In this document: positions 8,342 through 17,679 of the stretch, in pieces
Numbering within the stretch: the first letter of the stretch is position 1
How the letters are laid out: every line of letters starts with the position of its first letter
Assembly: GCA_015075165.1 (NCBI GenBank)
Contig: JABTUY010000005.1
Span: 310,001 to 374,000, forward strand
Length of the DNA stretch: 64,000 bases
Direction of reading: 5' to 3'
DNA from: Ideonella sp.
GTDB lineage: Bacteria; Pseudomonadota; Gammaproteobacteria; Burkholderiales; Burkholderiaceae_C
Notes under the pieces: model-generated
What the model was told of the DNA's origin: nothing
What the model saw: only the letters and a program-made list of their open reading frames with translations
Database searches by the model: none
Made by a program: the position numbers and the translations under genes

Positions 8342-9667
8342 TCAGCGCTGCGGCATGTCCTTCGCGCCGTAGCCGAGGCTCACCGTCGCGTCGGGCGGGA
8401 TCGGCGGCATCGTCGCGTTCCAGTCCTCCCACGCCCGGCGCATGCGCGCGAGGCGGTCGGCTTCCCAGGGCCCGCGGTTGGCGCGCTCGCGCTCGTCGGC
8501 GTCGAGATCGAACAGGTAGTCGTGGCCGTCGACACGCAGGTACTTCCAGCGGCCGTCGCGCCATGCGCGCTGGCTGCGGTGGTTCATGCGCCAGCCCATC
8601 GGGCGCGCGAAGGTCGCCGCGGCATCGCGCAGCACCGGCAGCAGCGAGACGCCGTCGAGCGGGTACTGCGGGTGCGCCGCGACGCCGGCGGCGGCGAGCA
8701 TCGTCGCCGACCAGTCCATCGTCAGGCAGTGCTGCGCGCTGACGCCGCCGGGCGCGATCACCGCCGGCCACTGCGCGATGTAGGGTACGCGGATGCCGCC
8801 TTCGGTGAGGTCCATCTTGCCGCCCACGAGCGGCCAGTTGTCGGAGAAGCGCTCGCCGCCGTTGTCGCTGGTGAAGACCACCAGCGTGTCGTCGAGCCGG
8901 CCGGCCACGCGCAGCGCCTCCAGCACCTGGCCGATGCCTTCGTCCATGTGGTGGATCATGCGGCGGTAGGTGTGCACGTTGCCGCCGGCCAGGTGAAACA
9001 GGCTGCCCTCGATGCGCGTGCTCAGCTCGCGATCGTCGCGGGTTTCCCACGGCCAGTGCGGCGCGGTGTAGTGCAGGCTCAGGAACAACGGCGCCGCGCC
9101 GCGCGCGGTGCGCGCGATCCATTCGACCGCGCGCTGCGTGATCAGATCGGTGAGGTAGCCGTCGCGGTTCTCACGCTGTTCTCCGACCCAGAGGTCGTGC
9201 TGGCCCGAGGAATCGGCGTGGCTGAAGTAGTCGACGCCGCCGCTCATCGGACCGAAGAATTCCTCGTAGCCCGAGCGCAGCGGGCCGAAGTGCGGCGGGT
9301 AGCCGAGATGCCACTTGCCGACGAGCGCGCTGCGGTAGCCGGCGTCGCGCAGCAGCGACGGCAGCGTCGGGTGCTCCGGCGGCAGGCCGAGCGTGGCGCT
9401 GCCGCGGCTCTTGCTGTTGATCGGCTCATCGGCCGCGCCGCGCAGCCGGTACTGGTAGCGCGCGGTCATCAGCGCGAAGCGCGTCGGCGAGCACACCGGC
9501 GAGTTGGAGTAGCCCTGGGTGAAGCGCAGGCCGCGCGCGGCCATGCCGTCGAGCACCGGCGACACCGGGCCGAACTCGGCGTCGCGGCCACCGTAGCAGC
9601 CGAGGTCGGCGTGGCCGAGATCGTCGGCGACGATGAAGACGATGTTCGGGCGGGGTGTGGTGGTCAC
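8342..9667 (-). CDS. Type I sulfatase
   Basis: A 441-residue arylsulfatase-family hydrolase. The signature CSPTR has C59 as the residue to be converted to formylglycine by a formylglycine-generating enzyme (not in the window). Metal ligands appear in IVADDLG (D15/D16) and FTSDNGGE; the active-site GKWHLG gives K118 and H120; LHYTAPHWPW contains another family histidine. No clear signal peptide is present, so it may be cytosolic, which is unusual for many sulfatases but suits a Cys-type enzyme matured in the cytosol. The substrate is unknown. It is a single gene divergent from the large SARP-type regulator, with 174 bp between them. Confidence 0.88.
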   Translation of the reverse strand: MTTTPRPNIVFIVADDLGHADLGCYGGRDAEFGPVSPVLDGMAARGLRFTQGYSNSPVCSPTRFALMTARYQYRLRGAADEPINSKSRGSATLGLPPEHPTLPSLLRDAGYRSALVGKWHLGYPPHFGPLRSGYEEFFGPMSGGVDYFSHADSSGQHDLWVGEQRENRDGYLTDLITQRAVEWIARTARGAAPLFLSLHYTAPHWPWETRDDRELSTRIEGSLFHLAGGNVHTYRRMIHHMDEGIGQVLEALRVAGRLDDTLVVFTSDNGGERFSDNWPLVGGKMDLTEGGIRVPYIAQWPAVIAPGGVSAQHCLTMDWSATMLAAAGVAAHPQYPLDGVSLLPVLRDAAATFARPMGWRMNHRSQRAWRDGRWKYLRVDGHDYLFDLDADERERANRGPWEADRLARMRRAWEDWNATMPPIPPDATVSLGYGAKDMPQR

Positions 9668-9841
9668 GTTCGATTCTCAGCACATCACGAGGGCCACCTC
9701 GCCCGCGCCGAGGAGGTGGCCGGTTTGCGTCGCGCTCGGCGGCTTGCTCGGCGCGAATGTACAGTTCTTGTCCGGGCTGCGCCCCTGCCCCGGCCGAATT
9801 CGCTGCCGGAACAGCCGCCGGTCGTCCCGCCACTCCAGCGC

Positions 9842-12800
9842 ATGGTCGCGAACCCGCTCGAAATCTCCCTGCTCGGGCGGTTCCAGGTCCGTGTGGCCGG
9901 TGCACGGTGGATCGGCAACGACATTCCGGGCCGCAAGGCACCGGCGTTGCTGAAACTGCTCGCGCTCAGCCGCGAGCACCAGCTGGGGCGCGATCAGGCG
10001 ATGGAGCTGTTGTGGCCCGATCTCGACCGTGACGGTGCCGCCGCACAGCTGTACAAGGCGATTCATCAGTTGCGCAAGACCTTCGGCGCTGGCGGCACGA
10101 AGCCCGAGGCGCAACCGTGGCTGGTCACGCGCAGCAATCTCGTGCTGCTGGCGCCGCCGGGCGGTCTGGCCATCGATGTGACCATGTTCGAACAGACGGC
10201 ACGCGACGCGCTGGCGTCGCAGCAGGTCAGGGAGCTCGAGCGCGCGGTTGCGCTCTACACCGGCGATCTGCTGCCGATGGACCTGCACGCGCCGTGGACG
10301 CAGGGCGCGCGCGAGCGCTTGCGGCAGCTCTACATCGATGCCTTGCTGGCGCTCGCACAGGGCTATCAGGTACGGGGTGATCTCGCTGCCGCGGCCGAGG
10401 TTCACCGCGCCGCGCTGGAGAAGGACGCCACGCTCGAAGTCGCGCACCGCGGCCTGATGACGATCTTCGCGCACCAGGGCCAGCGCGATCGCGCGCTGAA
10501 GCAGTACGGCGTTTGCGTCGACGCGCTGGCCGACGAACTGGGGGTTGCGCCGTCGCAGCAGACGCGCACGCTGTACGACGAGATCGAGCGCCAACAGCCG
10601 GGCGCGGACACGATGATCGAGCGCACGAGGCTGCAGACCGCGGTGCGCACGACGCCGCTGGTGAACCGCGAGGCCGAATGCCGGGTTCTCGAGGGCTGCC
10701 TGGATCGTCTGCTGGCCGGCCGTGGCGGCCTGCTGGTGATCGAGGGCCCCGCCGGCATCGGCAAGACGCGCCTGACGCGCGAGCTGATCGCACGCGCGAA
10801 GCACCGCGGCTGCAACGCGCTCGTCGGTTCGGCCTACGAGATGGAAGGGTCGGTCGCCTACGGTCCGATCCTCGACATCCTCCAGGCTGCGCTGCGTGAC
10901 GGCCCAGCGGGCCGCGAGCGGATACCGGCGGAGATCGCCGCCGTGCTGCCGGGGGCGCCGCACGAGGCGCCAGCGCTGCCCAGCGCCGACCCCCGCGCGG
11001 CGCAGACCTACCTGTTCGCCAGCGTCGCGCAGTTCCTGCGGCAGCGTGCGCAGGCGGCTCCGCTGGTCGTCGTGCTCGAGAACGGCCACGCCGCCGATCA
11101 GGGTTCGCTCGAGCTGCTTCACTTCCTTGCGCGACGGCTGCACGATGCCCGGCTGCTGCTGGTGGCCACGCGTCGCAGCGAGATGGCCGGTGACGACCGT
11201 TTCGACAAGTTCGTGCGAAGCGTGCGCGAGACCGCGACGGCGACCACGCTCGCGCTCGGCCCGCTGAGCGCGACCGATCACCACGAGTTGCTGCAGCAGG
11301 AGAACGGGGCCCATCCGCTGGCGCGCGAACACAGCGACGAGATCTTTCGGCTCTCCGAGGGCAACCCGATGTATGCGCTCGAGCTGTATGCGTTCCGCCG
11401 CGGGCCGGTGGGCGCGCGGCGGCCGACTGCGACGATTCCGCCGTCGCTGCGTGCGAGCGTCGCCGAGCGCCTGGCGAACCTGGCAGCGCCGGCTCACTCG
11501 CTGCTGACGACCGCCGCGGTCGCCGGTGAAGGTGTGTCCTATCCGTTGCTGCAGACGATCTGGTCATTGGGCAGCGGGGCCGCGGAGGCAGGCCGGGAGG
11601 TGGCCGACGCCGGTTTGCTCGATCTGCTCGACCGCCTGGTCGCCGCACAGCTGCTGTACGAGCGCGGAATCCACTTCCACTTCCGGCACGCGCTGGTTCG
11701 AGGTTGCGTCTACGAATCGATCTCGGAAGCGCGACGCCGCAGCCTGCACGCACAGGTGGCGCACGGCCTGGTCTCGCTCGGCGAGCACGAGGGCGAACTT
11801 CCGGTCGATCAGATCGCGTTTCACTACCAAAGGGCCGGCGACGCCAGGCAGGCGGCGCACTTCCTGATGCTGGCGGGGCAGCGCGCGGCGTCGATGTACG
11901 CGCACGACGACGCCTTGCATCGCTTCCGCGACGCGCTGGCGCTGCTGGAGCCGCCGAAGGATGCGGTGGTGAGGCGGACCTGTGCCGACCTCCACGGCCT
12001 GATCGGCGACACCTGCCGCGCCGCCGGTTACCTCGGTGACAGCTTCACGGCGTACGAGCACGCGTTGTCGCGGCTCGAGGGTTTGCCGGTGAACGAAGCG
12101 CAGCTGACCGAGCTGCATCGCAAGATCGGGCTGGTCGCCATCTTCGCCGCCGACATGGTGAAGGCCGGACACCACCTCGCTCAGGCCTGGCGCCTGGTCG
12201 ACGACGACCCGCGGATGCACGCGAAGCTGCACATCCTGCGGGCGCTGTACCTGTGGCATTTCAACCGTCTCGAGGAAGCGGCCGCGTACGCGCACCGTGC
12301 GCTCGAGGTTGCCGAATCGGCGCACGCCGCGGTCGAATCGGCCCAGGCGTGCGAGATCCTCGCGATGGCCTACCTGCCGCTCGGGCGCTGGCAGGAGGGG
12401 CTGCGCTACGAGCGGCAGCGGCTGCAGCACGGCCGCTGGTCGCCCGACCTCGTGGTGGCCACCGACGCGCACCTGTGCCTGTGGGAGTACCACGTGCACG
12501 GTGATCGGGTGCTCGATCAGGCGAGCGCGTTCATGCGCGAAGTCGCGGCCGAGGCCGATCGACTCGGCGATCTGCGTTGCGTGGCGATCTGCCGCTATGC
12601 GCTCGGCACGATTCACCTCTGGCGGGGCGACAGCGCCGGCGCGCTGCAGCAGCTGGACGAGAGCCTTGCGCTGCACGACAAGGTGGGTTCACCGGCGGGC
12701 ATGGCCTATGCGCTGGCGCGTCGCGCGGTACTGCACACGCTGGCCAACGCCGTCGAACCGGGCTGGCAGTCGGTGCGCCAGGGCGTCGAGCAGGCGCAGC

Positions 12801-13234
12801 TTGCCTCGATCCGCGACCACTGCCTGCAGCGGCTGTACGGCGTCGGCATCTGGAACCGTCTGCTGGCCTGCGATGCCGCGCAGGTGGCCGAGCTGGTGGC
12901 ACGCAGCGAAGCGCTGCTCGAGGCCAGTGGCCCGTGCACGGCGTGCAGCGTCGAGCTCTACCCCTGGCTGGCGCTGCACTACCTCGAAGGCGGCGATCTC
13001 GAGCGGGCCGCGCACTGCGCCGAGCGCCTGGAGCAGCTCGCAGCCAAGACCGGCAACCCGGTCGGCGAGGCGAGCGCGGCCGTCGTGCGCGCCGGCGTCG
13101 AGCGCTCGCGCGGCGACGAGCGCCGCTTCCACGCTGCGCGTCGGCAGGCGCTCGAGCGGATGCAAGGTCCCGTGCTGCGCGGTGCCGCGTCGCCGCTCAC
13201 CTACCTGTTCGAGCGCCTGACCGGCCCGCTCTGA
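9842..13234 (+). CDS. SARP/BTAD-type transcriptional activator with ATPase and TPR domains
   Basis: A 1130-residue regulator of AfsR-like layout. Residues about 1-100 form an OmpR-like winged helix (LEISLLGRFQVRVAG, GRKAPALLKLLALSREHQL, ELLWPDLD); about 105-250 is the bacterial transcriptional activator domain (YTGDLLPMD, ALEKDATLEVAHRGLM, LYDEIERQ). An ATPase follows with Walker A GPAGIGKT at 302-309, and the C-terminal half is helical TPR-like repeat. The ATG at 9842 opens the winged helix and is preferred over upstream in-frame codons. SARPs bind direct repeats at 11-bp steps; exactly such repeats lie just downstream (13251-13279) before osmC. I infer that it activates the osmC-methyltransferase-oxidase genes. 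Confidence 0.88.
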   Translation: MVANPLEISLLGRFQVRVAGARWIGNDIPGRKAPALLKLLALSREHQLGRDQAMELLWPDLDRDGAAAQLYKAIHQLRKTFGAGGTKPEAQPWLVTRSNLVLLAPPGGLAIDVTMFEQTARDALASQQVRELERAVALYTGDLLPMDLHAPWTQGARERLRQLYIDALLALAQGYQVRGDLAAAAEVHRAALEKDATLEVAHRGLMTIFAHQGQRDRALKQYGVCVDALADELGVAPSQQTRTLYDEIERQQPGADTMIERTRLQTAVRTTPLVNREAECRVLEGCLDRLLAGRGGLLVIEGPAGIGKTRLTRELIARAKHRGCNALVGSAYEMEGSVAYGPILDILQAALRDGPAGRERIPAEIAAVLPGAPHEAPALPSADPRAAQTYLFASVAQFLRQRAQAAPLVVVLENGHAADQGSLELLHFLARRLHDARLLLVATRRSEMAGDDRFDKFVRSVRETATATTLALGPLSATDHHELLQQENGAHPLAREHSDEIFRLSEGNPMYALELYAFRRGPVGARRPTATIPPSLRASVAERLANLAAPAHSLLTTAAVAGEGVSYPLLQTIWSLGSGAAEAGREVADAGLLDLLDRLVAAQLLYERGIHFHFRHALVRGCVYESISEARRRSLHAQVAHGLVSLGEHEGELPVDQIAFHYQRAGDARQAAHFLMLAGQRAASMYAHDDALHRFRDALALLEPPKDAVVRRTCADLHGLIGDTCRAAGYLGDSFTAYEHALSRLEGLPVNEAQLTELHRKIGLVAIFAADMVKAGHHLAQAWRLVDDDPRMHAKLHILRALYLWHFNRLEEAAAYAHRALEVAESAHAAVESAQACEILAMAYLPLGRWQEGLRYERQRLQHGRWSPDLVVATDAHLCLWEYHVHGDRVLDQASAFMREVAAEADRLGDLRCVAICRYALGTIHLWRGDSAGALQQLDESLALHDKVGSPAGMAYALARRAVLHTLANAVEPGWQSVRQGVEQAQLASIRDHCLQRLYGVGIWNRLLACDAAQVAELVARSEALLEASGPCTACSVELYPWLALHYLEGGDLERAAHCAERLEQLAAKTGNPVGEASAAVVRAGVERSRGDERRFHAARRQALERMQGPVLRGAASPLTYLFERLTGPL

Positions 13235-13250
13235 GCCGCAGCCGCCGGGA

Positions 13251-13295
13251 GCGGAAGGTTCCCGGAAGACAAGCGGAAGGGCCGCCCGGTAGCCT
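13251..13295 (+). promoter_or_regulatory. Three SCGGAAG direct repeats at 11-bp period plus -10-like element, candidate SARP operator
   Basis: GCGGAAG (13251), CCGGAAG (13262) and GCGGAAG (13273) are spaced exactly 11 bp apart, one helical turn. TAGCCT at 13290-13295 resembles a -10 element and begins 10 bases after the last repeat, near the 8-bp spacing known for SARP sites. No -35 match is seen, as expected for a SARP-dependent promoter. A start near 13302 would give a leader of about 63 bases before osmC. Confidence 0.6.
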
Positions 13296-13364
13296 GACTC
13301 GCGCGAAGTCACTCGGCACACGGTCGAGCCGACGGCGCACCGTCAACTGCAACGGAGGCACACC

Positions 13365-13967
13365 ATGAACACGGCAACGGCGACCCGACCCGAATCCACG
13401 CCCGAGCACAAGGCCGGCGTGATCCGCAACGGCGTCAACCTCGACCAGCTGGTCGGGACCATCGAGGCGATCAAGGCCAACCCCGCGCTGGCGCAGTTCC
13501 AGTTCCGCACCAAGACCTGCTGGGACGGCTGCGGGCGCTCGGTGACCCGCATCCAGGGCTTCTCGGGCGCCGGGCAGGAAGACACCTCGCGCAGCCGGCC
13601 ATTCGAGGTGGCGAGCGACGAGCCACCCGTATTGCTGGGCGGCAACAGCGCGCCGAATGCGGTGGAACTGGTATTGACGGCGCTGGCGTCGTGCCTGTCG
13701 GTCGGCTATGCCTACAACGCTGCTGCGCAGGGCATTCCGATCGAGGCGCTGGAGTTCGATCTCGAGGGTGACATCGATCTGCACGGCTTTCTCGGTCTGT
13801 CGGACCAGGTGCGGCCCGGCTTTCGCGACATCCGCCTGACCTATCGGGTGCGCTCGGATGCGCCGCGCGAGAAGCTGCAGGCGCTGTGCGACTACGTGCA
13901 GCGAACGTCGCCGGTGCTCGACATCATCCGCAACGCCGTCCCGGTCGCGGTCGAGTTGGCGGGCTGA
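13365..13967 (+). CDS. OsmC-family protein
   Basis: A 200-residue OsmC-fold protein. The core motif ALASCLSVGYAYNAAAQGI carries the usual first cysteine (C110). The place of the second, normally a Cys-Pro-Val on the next helix, reads TSPVLDIIRN, so that residue is S182; C175 lies seven residues earlier, and an N-terminal pair C52/C56 (TCWDGC) is also present. OsmC/Ohr enzymes use two cysteines to reduce organic peroxides, so this member may act differently. A strong ribosome site (GGAGG) precedes the ATG. It is the first gene after the SARP-type regulator and has repeated sites upstream, with a methyltransferase 50 bp downstream. Confidence 0.88.
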   Translation: MNTATATRPESTPEHKAGVIRNGVNLDQLVGTIEAIKANPALAQFQFRTKTCWDGCGRSVTRIQGFSGAGQEDTSRSRPFEVASDEPPVLLGGNSAPNAVELVLTALASCLSVGYAYNAAAQGIPIEALEFDLEGDIDLHGFLGLSDQVRPGFRDIRLTYRVRSDAPREKLQALCDYVQRTSPVLDIIRNAVPVAVELAG

Positions 13968-14017
13968 GATGCCTGGCTCCCGTCCGTCTGCGCAGTGAAC
14001 CGAAACGGAGGAACAAC

Positions 14018-14806
14018 ATGGGTACGGCAACTGTCACGCAACCCCGCCTCGACACCACCGATCTGGAGCAACAGGTCAAGGAGATGTACCGCAAGGTCGC
14101 GCTCGATCCCGGTGGCGACTTCCACTTCGAGCTCGGCCGCGCGCTCGCCGAGCGCCTGGGCTACCCGAGTGCCGAGCTCGATCGCGTGCCGGCGCAGGCA
14201 ATCGATTCGTTCGCTGGCGTCGGCTACTACTTCGGGCTTGCCCGGCTGCAACCGGGCGAGTCGGTGCTCGATCTCGGCAGCGGCTCGAGCATGGACGCCT
14301 TCGTCGCGGCGCTGCAGGTCGGCAAGAGCGGCAAGGTGGTGGGGGTCGATATGACCGACGAGCAGCTCGCGAAGGCCGAGCGCCTGCGTGCCGGCGCCGG
14401 GTTCGACAACGTCTCGTACTTGAAGGGCTACATCGAACGCGTGCGCTGCGCCGACGGCACGTTCGACGCGGTCATCAGCAACGGGGTGATCAACCTGGCG
14501 CCCGACAAGCAGCAGGTATTCGACGAAGCGGCCCGGCTGCTGCGCGTCGGCGGCCGGCTGGCGATCGCCGACATCGTGACGGAGGTGCAACTGCCCGCTG
14601 GGATCACCGGCAACGCCACACTATGGGCGGCGTGCATCGGCGGGGCGATGCAGGTGCAGCAGTACGTCGAGGCGATCGAACGCGCCGGGCTGCGTGTGCA
14701 CACCGTCCAGGACAACCCGCAATACCGCTTCGTGTCGCGCAATGCGCAGGCCGCCGTCGGCAAGTACGGCGTCAAGAGCGTTTCGATCCTGGCATTCAAG
14801 GCGTAG
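14018..14806 (+). CDS. SAM-dependent methyltransferase, ArsM-like
   Basis: A 262-residue class I methyltransferase. Motif I is VLDLGSGSS at 83-91, followed by GKVVGVDMTDEQLAKA, FDAVISNGVINLAPDK and GRLAIADIVTEVQLP. The pattern VISNxVINLxPDK with LWAACIGGA (C206) is close to arsenite methyltransferases, but the arsenic-binding cysteine of SNCVINL is glycine here (G156), so arsenite is probably not the substrate. The ribosome site GGAGGA precedes the ATG. It sits 50 bp after osmC and 118 bp before the flavin oxidase, likely co-expressed under the SARP-type regulator. A small-molecule methylation role is all that can be supported. Confidence 0.82.
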   Translation: MGTATVTQPRLDTTDLEQQVKEMYRKVALDPGGDFHFELGRALAERLGYPSAELDRVPAQAIDSFAGVGYYFGLARLQPGESVLDLGSGSSMDAFVAALQVGKSGKVVGVDMTDEQLAKAERLRAGAGFDNVSYLKGYIERVRCADGTFDAVISNGVINLAPDKQQVFDEAARLLRVGGRLAIADIVTEVQLPAGITGNATLWAACIGGAMQVQQYVEAIERAGLRVHTVQDNPQYRFVSRNAQAAVGKYGVKSVSILAFKA

Positions 14807-14924
14807 CCGTGGCAATGCCTTCGCGGGCCTGGCGCGGCGTTCGCGGCCCTGCGTTGCGGATCGGGCGCGATTCGAGCTGACCGCGCCGCGATCCGCTACG
14901 CTCTCGGACTCCTTGGCGTCGGCC

Positions 14925-16289
14925 ATGCCAGCAAAGCGCCTTGCCACTGACGCGATCAACCGCCTCGCGCAGCGTCTCGCGGGGACGGTGATCGGCCCCG
15001 GCGATGCGGGCTTCGACGAGGCCCGCCGCGTGTGGAACGGCATGATCGACAAGACGCCGGCGCTGGTCGCGCGTTGCGCCAACGCCGATGATGTCGTGGC
15101 AGCGGTGGAGTTCGCGCGCACCCACGGGCTGCTCGTCGCGGTGCGTGGGGGTGGCCACAGCGTTGCCGGGCACGGCACCTGCGACGACGGCCTGGTGATC
15201 GATCTGTCGCCGATGCGGGAGATCAGGGTCGATGCCGTCGAGCGCGTCGCCGCGGTCGCGCCGGGCGCCAATTGGGGCGAGTTCGACCGTGCCGCGCAGG
15301 CGCACGCGTTGGCGGTGACCGGTGGCATCGTGTCGGCAACCGGAGTCGCCGGGCTGACGCTCGGCGGCGGCATCGGCTGGCTGATGCGCAAGCACGGACT
15401 GACGGCGGACAACCTGCTGGGCGCCGATCTCGTCACCGCCGATGGTCAGGTGCGGCATGTGAACCCAGAGCAGGATGCGGAGCTGTTCTGGGGGCTGCAG
15501 CGCGGCGGCGGCAACTTCGGCATCGTCACCGGATTTCGCTTTCGCCTGCATCCGGTCGGGCCGATCGTGCTCGCCGGCTGGGTGCTGCATCGGCAGGAGA
15601 AGGCGCACGAGGTGTTGCGCTTCTACCGCGACTACGTGGCCAACCTGTCCATCGAGCTGACCACGATCGTGATCTTGCGCCGCCTGCCGCAGCTGCCGAC
15701 GCTGCCGCCCTTTCTGCATGGCATGCCGGTGATCGGCATCGCGGTGTGCCATGCCGGGGTGATCGAGCACGGCGAGCGCGCGGTGCAGCCGTTGCGCGCG
15801 TTCGGGCCACCCATGATCGATGGCATCGCGCTGAAGCCGTACGTGAGCCACCAGACGATGTTCGATGCCGCGCAGCCGCCGGGGCGCCGCAACCAATGGA
15901 AGACCGCGTACCTGCCGGAGCTCGGCGACGAGGCGATCGACACACTCGTCGCGGCCGCGCGCAGCATGCCGTCACCGTTGTCGGTGCTGGCGATCTATCA
16001 ACTCGGTGGCGCGGCGAAGATGGGCGACGCCGCGTTCTGCGTCAATGCCGCGGCGAGTTGGGTCGACAGCCGCGACAGCGAGGCGAACGCCGGCTGGACG
16101 CGCAGCTTCGCGACGGCGATCGAGCCCTGCTCGACCCCCGGAGCGTATGTCAACTTCCTCGGCGACGATGGCCAGCAGCGAGTGCGCTCGGCCTACCGTG
16201 AGAACTTCGATCGCCTGCTGGCGTTGAAGCGTCGGTACGACCCGGGCAACTTCTTTCGGCTGAACCCGAACATCGATCCGACCCGCTGA
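14925..16289 (+). CDS. FAD-binding oxidoreductase, BBE-like (covalent flavin)
   Basis: A 454-residue flavin oxidase of the berberine-bridge-enzyme type. The FAD_binding_4 domain has VAVRGGGHSVAGHG, where H78 is the expected covalent flavin attachment; LTLGGGIGWLMRKHGLTADN follows but lacks the cysteine used for a second bond. The C-terminal BBE segment is typical: YVNFLGDDG, then LLALKRRYDPGNFFRLNPNI. These enzymes oxidise alcohols, sugars or complex metabolites with O2. The ATG at 14925 starts just before the conserved region; TTG and GTG codons upstream are possible. It follows the methyltransferase on the same strand and is convergent with a histidine kinase gene. The substrate is unknown. 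Confidence 0.87.
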   Translation: MPAKRLATDAINRLAQRLAGTVIGPGDAGFDEARRVWNGMIDKTPALVARCANADDVVAAVEFARTHGLLVAVRGGGHSVAGHGTCDDGLVIDLSPMREIRVDAVERVAAVAPGANWGEFDRAAQAHALAVTGGIVSATGVAGLTLGGGIGWLMRKHGLTADNLLGADLVTADGQVRHVNPEQDAELFWGLQRGGGNFGIVTGFRFRLHPVGPIVLAGWVLHRQEKAHEVLRFYRDYVANLSIELTTIVILRRLPQLPTLPPFLHGMPVIGIAVCHAGVIEHGERAVQPLRAFGPPMIDGIALKPYVSHQTMFDAAQPPGRRNQWKTAYLPELGDEAIDTLVAAARSMPSPLSVLAIYQLGGAAKMGDAAFCVNAAASWVDSRDSEANAGWTRSFATAIEPCSTPGAYVNFLGDDGQQRVRSAYRENFDRLLALKRRYDPGNFFRLNPNIDPTR

Positions 16290-16366
16290 GTCGCCCGAGG
16301 GGTCGCCGGCGTCTTGGGCCGCGACGACACGACCAGCGCAAGACCGCGCGCCATTGGCGCAGCGCG

Positions 16367-17671
16367 TCAGCCTGGCATGCCGGGCAGCCGCAACTCGACG
16401 CGCAGGCCGCCGAGCGACGAATCGGCCAACTGCACGCTGCCGCCGTGCGCACGTGCGACCGCACGCACGATCGACAGGCCGAGCCCGCTGCCGCTGCCGC
16501 GCCCCGGCTCGCGGCGATGGAAGCGGTCGAACACGCGCTCGCGCTCGGCCGCGGCGATGCCGGGGCCGGCATCGTCGACTCGCAGCAGCGCGCTGCCGGC
16601 GCTGCGCTCGACCTGCACGCGCACCCGCGGCGGCGTGCCGCCGTACTTCAGCGCGTTGTCGACCAGGTTGCGTACCAGGCTGCGCAGCGCATCGGCATCG
16701 CCGTCGAGCATCACGGGTGCAGCGGTTTCGAGCGTCACCGTGCCGCCTTGCGCGGCTGCCTGCGCGGCGCTGTCGGCCACCGCTTGCCGCGCCACCTGCG
16801 ACAGGTCGAGCCGCGCGCGCACGGCCGTCGCGCCCGGCTCGGCGCGCGCCAGCGCGAGCAGCTGCTCCACCAGATGGCGCGCGCGTTCGACGCCGGCCTG
16901 CAGCCGCGCCACCGCGTCGCCACGCTCGGCATCGTCGCGTGCGTCGCGCAGCAGGCCGAGCTGCAGCTTCAGCGCCGTCAATGGCGTGCGCAGTTCGTGC
17001 GCGGCATCGGCGGTGAAATCGCGCTGCGCGTCGAACGCGGCGCCGAGCCGCGCCAGCAGCGCGTTGAAGGCGTCGATCAGCGGCGTCAGCTCCGACGGCA
17101 GGCCCTGCAGCGACAACGGCTCGAGCGCGTTGACGTCGCGTTCGCGCAGCGCGCGTACCACGCGCCCCAGCGGCGCCAGCGACGCGCCCACCAGCCACCA
17201 CAGCGCGAGGCCGACGATCGGCGCGGCCAGCGCGATCGGCAGCACGCCGCGCCACGCCGCCGCCGCAGCCACCGCGCGCCGCGCCGCCAGCGGCTGGCCG
17301 ACCTGCACGATGCGCAGCGCCGTGGCGGCGGCGTAGATGCGCCACGGCGCGCCGTTGACCGCCACGGTGGAGAAGCCGAGCACCGCGCGCGCCGGCAGCA
17401 CCGGCGCCGGCACCGTGCTGTACAGCACCACGCCGTCGACCGACCACACCTGCACCACGTAGTCGAACTGCGTGTTCTCCAGCACCGCGCGCTCGCTGTC
17501 GGCGATGCGGCCCTGGTCGCGCAGCGACAGCGCCATCTGGCGCAGGTGGTAGTCGAACAGCTCGTCGGTCTCGCGGCGCACGCTGCTGTAGGTGGCGCCG
17601 CCGACGGCCAGCGCGGCCACCGCGGCCAGCGTGAGCAGGAACACGAACAGCCGCAGTCGCAGCGAGCGCAT
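16367..17671 (-). CDS. Sensor histidine kinase, QseC/TctE-like
   Basis: A 434-residue membrane histidine kinase. A first transmembrane segment (about 7-27) and a second (about 143-165) flank a periplasmic sensor; a HAMP-like linker follows. The phospho-acceptor box is DAAHELRTPLTALK; the N box NLVDNALKYGG and G boxes DAGPGI and GSGLGLSIV are intact. The ATG at 17671 lies eight bases after the stop of the response regulator; a TTG at 17683 in frame would overlap it. The pair forms a normal regulator-kinase operon of the QseBC/TctDE/PmrAB group. The stimulus is unknown. Confidence 0.9.
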   Translation of the reverse strand: MRSLRLRLFVFLLTLAAVAALAVGGATYSSVRRETDELFDYHLRQMALSLRDQGRIADSERAVLENTQFDYVVQVWSVDGVVLYSTVPAPVLPARAVLGFSTVAVNGAPWRIYAAATALRIVQVGQPLAARRAVAAAAAWRGVLPIALAAPIVGLALWWLVGASLAPLGRVVRALRERDVNALEPLSLQGLPSELTPLIDAFNALLARLGAAFDAQRDFTADAAHELRTPLTALKLQLGLLRDARDDAERGDAVARLQAGVERARHLVEQLLALARAEPGATAVRARLDLSQVARQAVADSAAQAAAQGGTVTLETAAPVMLDGDADALRSLVRNLVDNALKYGGTPPRVRVQVERSAGSALLRVDDAGPGIAAAERERVFDRFHRREPGRGSGSGLGLSIVRAVARAHGGSVQLADSSLGGLRVELRLPGMPG

Positions 17672-17679
17672 CGTGCTTC

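Noticed and set aside
8522-9841. 440-codon N-terminal extension of the SARP-type regulator
   Set aside because: It is antisense to the sulfatase gene; the winged helix begins at the ATG at 9842.
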